Positions 13,065 through 13,653 of a stretch of DNA of 13,653 bases are shown here, in pieces (position 1 is the first letter of the stretch; each line of letters begins with the position of its first letter). The notes under the pieces are model-generated. The model had not been told where the DNA came from. It saw nothing but the letters and a program-made list of their open reading frames with translations, and did no database searches. The stretch spans positions 1-13,653 of the forward strand of contig JALUUU010000074.1 in the NCBI GenBank assembly GCA_027021185.1, in the 5' to 3' direction. Position numbers and translations under genes: made by a program. The stretch comes from an archaeon (GTDB lineage Archaea; Hydrothermarchaeota; Hydrothermarchaeia; Hydrothermarchaeales; JALUUU01).

Positions 13065-13653
13065 ATGGGGATCCTTCACCGCCTGGAGCCGGTCCTTACC
13101 CGGATGCCTGAGGTTGAGCGTCCCAGATATGCGCTGACCTTTAAGGAAAGACTTCGCTGGGTAGGCATCGTTCTCCTCATATACTTTCTGTTGAAAGAGG
13201 TAGCTCTCTACGGGCTCTCGCCTACCGCCATTGACTACTTCGAGAATATCCGGGCTATCATGGCCGGAGGCTTCGGATCTATAATATCCCTCGGTATTGG
13301 CCCGATTGTCACGGCTAGCATCATCCTGCAGATCCTGGTGGGTGGCAAGCTCATAGATGTCGACCTTAGCCAGCCCCGGGACAGGGTGCTCTACATGGGA
13401 GCCCAGAAGGCCCTGGCAATAGGGTTCACCGTCTTTGAAGCCGCCGTCATGGTCTTCATGGGGGCGTTACCAGCGGTAAATAACGATCCCACACTGCAGC
13501 TTCTGATTATCCTTCAGCTCACCGTTGGAGGACTTCTCATAATCTATCTGGACGAGGTTGTAACAAAGTGGGGATTTGGCAGCGGTATAGGGCTGTTCAT
13601 CATAGCAGGTGTGTGTGCGGAGATAGTCATCGGCTCCCTCAACCCCTTCCCAG
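13065..13653 (+). CDS. secY: Preprotein translocase subunit SecY (partial, 3' end outside window)
   Basis: SecY forms the membrane channel through which proteins are exported or inserted. The frame is open from ATG 13065 to the window end, giving 196 codons of a protein that usually has 430 to 490 residues. The N-terminus has LEPVLTRMPEVERP and LTFKERLRWVGIVLLIYFLL, whose hydrophobic part from about residue 32 is the first membrane segment. The plug region and second segment follow with GGFGSIISLGIGPIVTASIILQILVGG. LIIYLDEVVTKWGFGSGIGLFIIAG is the conserved block leading into the fourth and fifth segments. GGAGTGAT just before the ATG supports the start. Its position after uL15 is standard. 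Confidence 0.96.
   Translation, partial: MGILHRLEPVLTRMPEVERPRYALTFKERLRWVGIVLLIYFLLKEVALYGLSPTAIDYFENIRAIMAGGFGSIISLGIGPIVTASIILQILVGGKLIDVDLSQPRDRVLYMGAQKALAIGFTVFEAAVMVFMGALPAVNNDPTLQLLIILQLTVGGLLIIYLDEVVTKWGFGSGIGLFIIAGVCAEIVIGSLNPFP

Noticed and set aside
1..13653. CRISPR array, tRNA or rRNA gene, insertion sequence or defence system
   Set aside because: No regularly spaced repeats, tRNA-like cloverleaf, transposase frame or defence domain was seen. From 1551 onwards the space is filled by housekeeping genes with gaps of at most 31 bases.

Overview
The window is archaeal chromosomal DNA carrying the fused S10-spc ribosomal protein super-operon, preceded by a two-gene sulfur-transfer unit for tRNA thiolation and an AT-rich non-coding block. 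The archaeal assignment rests on the eukaryote-like proteins eS4, eL19 and eL32, an aIF1/SUI1 gene and an RNase P Rpp29 gene inside the operon, archaeal-type uL3, uL15 and SecY sequences, GGTGA/GAGGT Shine-Dalgarno sites and TATA-like promoter elements. The gene order from uL3 to SecY is the one known from many Euryarchaeota. Arginine is written largely with AGG/AGA codons and the proteins are basic, not acidic, so this is not a haloarchaeon. I cannot name the genus; a methanogen-related or uncultured euryarchaeal lineage, possibly thermophilic, would fit.

Layout. Bases 1-367 are AT-rich, hold no credible gene, and contain a TATA-like element at the left edge, a perfect 8-bp-arm inverted repeat, several TAATAG repeats and a T9 run. 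Bases 368-1510 encode a small ubiquitin-like sulfur carrier ending in Gly-Gly and, directly behind it, an NcsA/TtuA-type PP-loop tRNA 2-thiolation enzyme. The two genes are probably translationally coupled: the Gly-Gly codons form the likely ribosome binding site of the second gene. A TATA/BRE-like element at the end of ncsA probably starts the ribosomal operon.

Bases 1551-13653 hold, all on the + strand and tightly packed: uL3, uL4, uL23, uL2, uS19, uL22, uS3, uL29, aIF1, Rpp29, uS17, uL14, uL24, eS4, uL5, uS14 (47 codons), uS8, uL6, eL32, eL19, uL18, uS5, uL30, uL15 and the first 196 codons of SecY, which runs off the right edge. Six junctions are ATGA overlaps, and most other starts follow a clear Shine-Dalgarno site within 1-17 bases of the previous stop.

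Together the genes make large parts of both ribosomal subunits, a start-codon selection factor, an RNase P subunit, the translocon pore at the exit of the nascent chain, and an upstream enzyme pair that modifies tRNA. I see no clear undescribed system. The points most worth checking are the sulfur carrier-NcsA pair, the short eL32, and the repeat-bearing upstream region.
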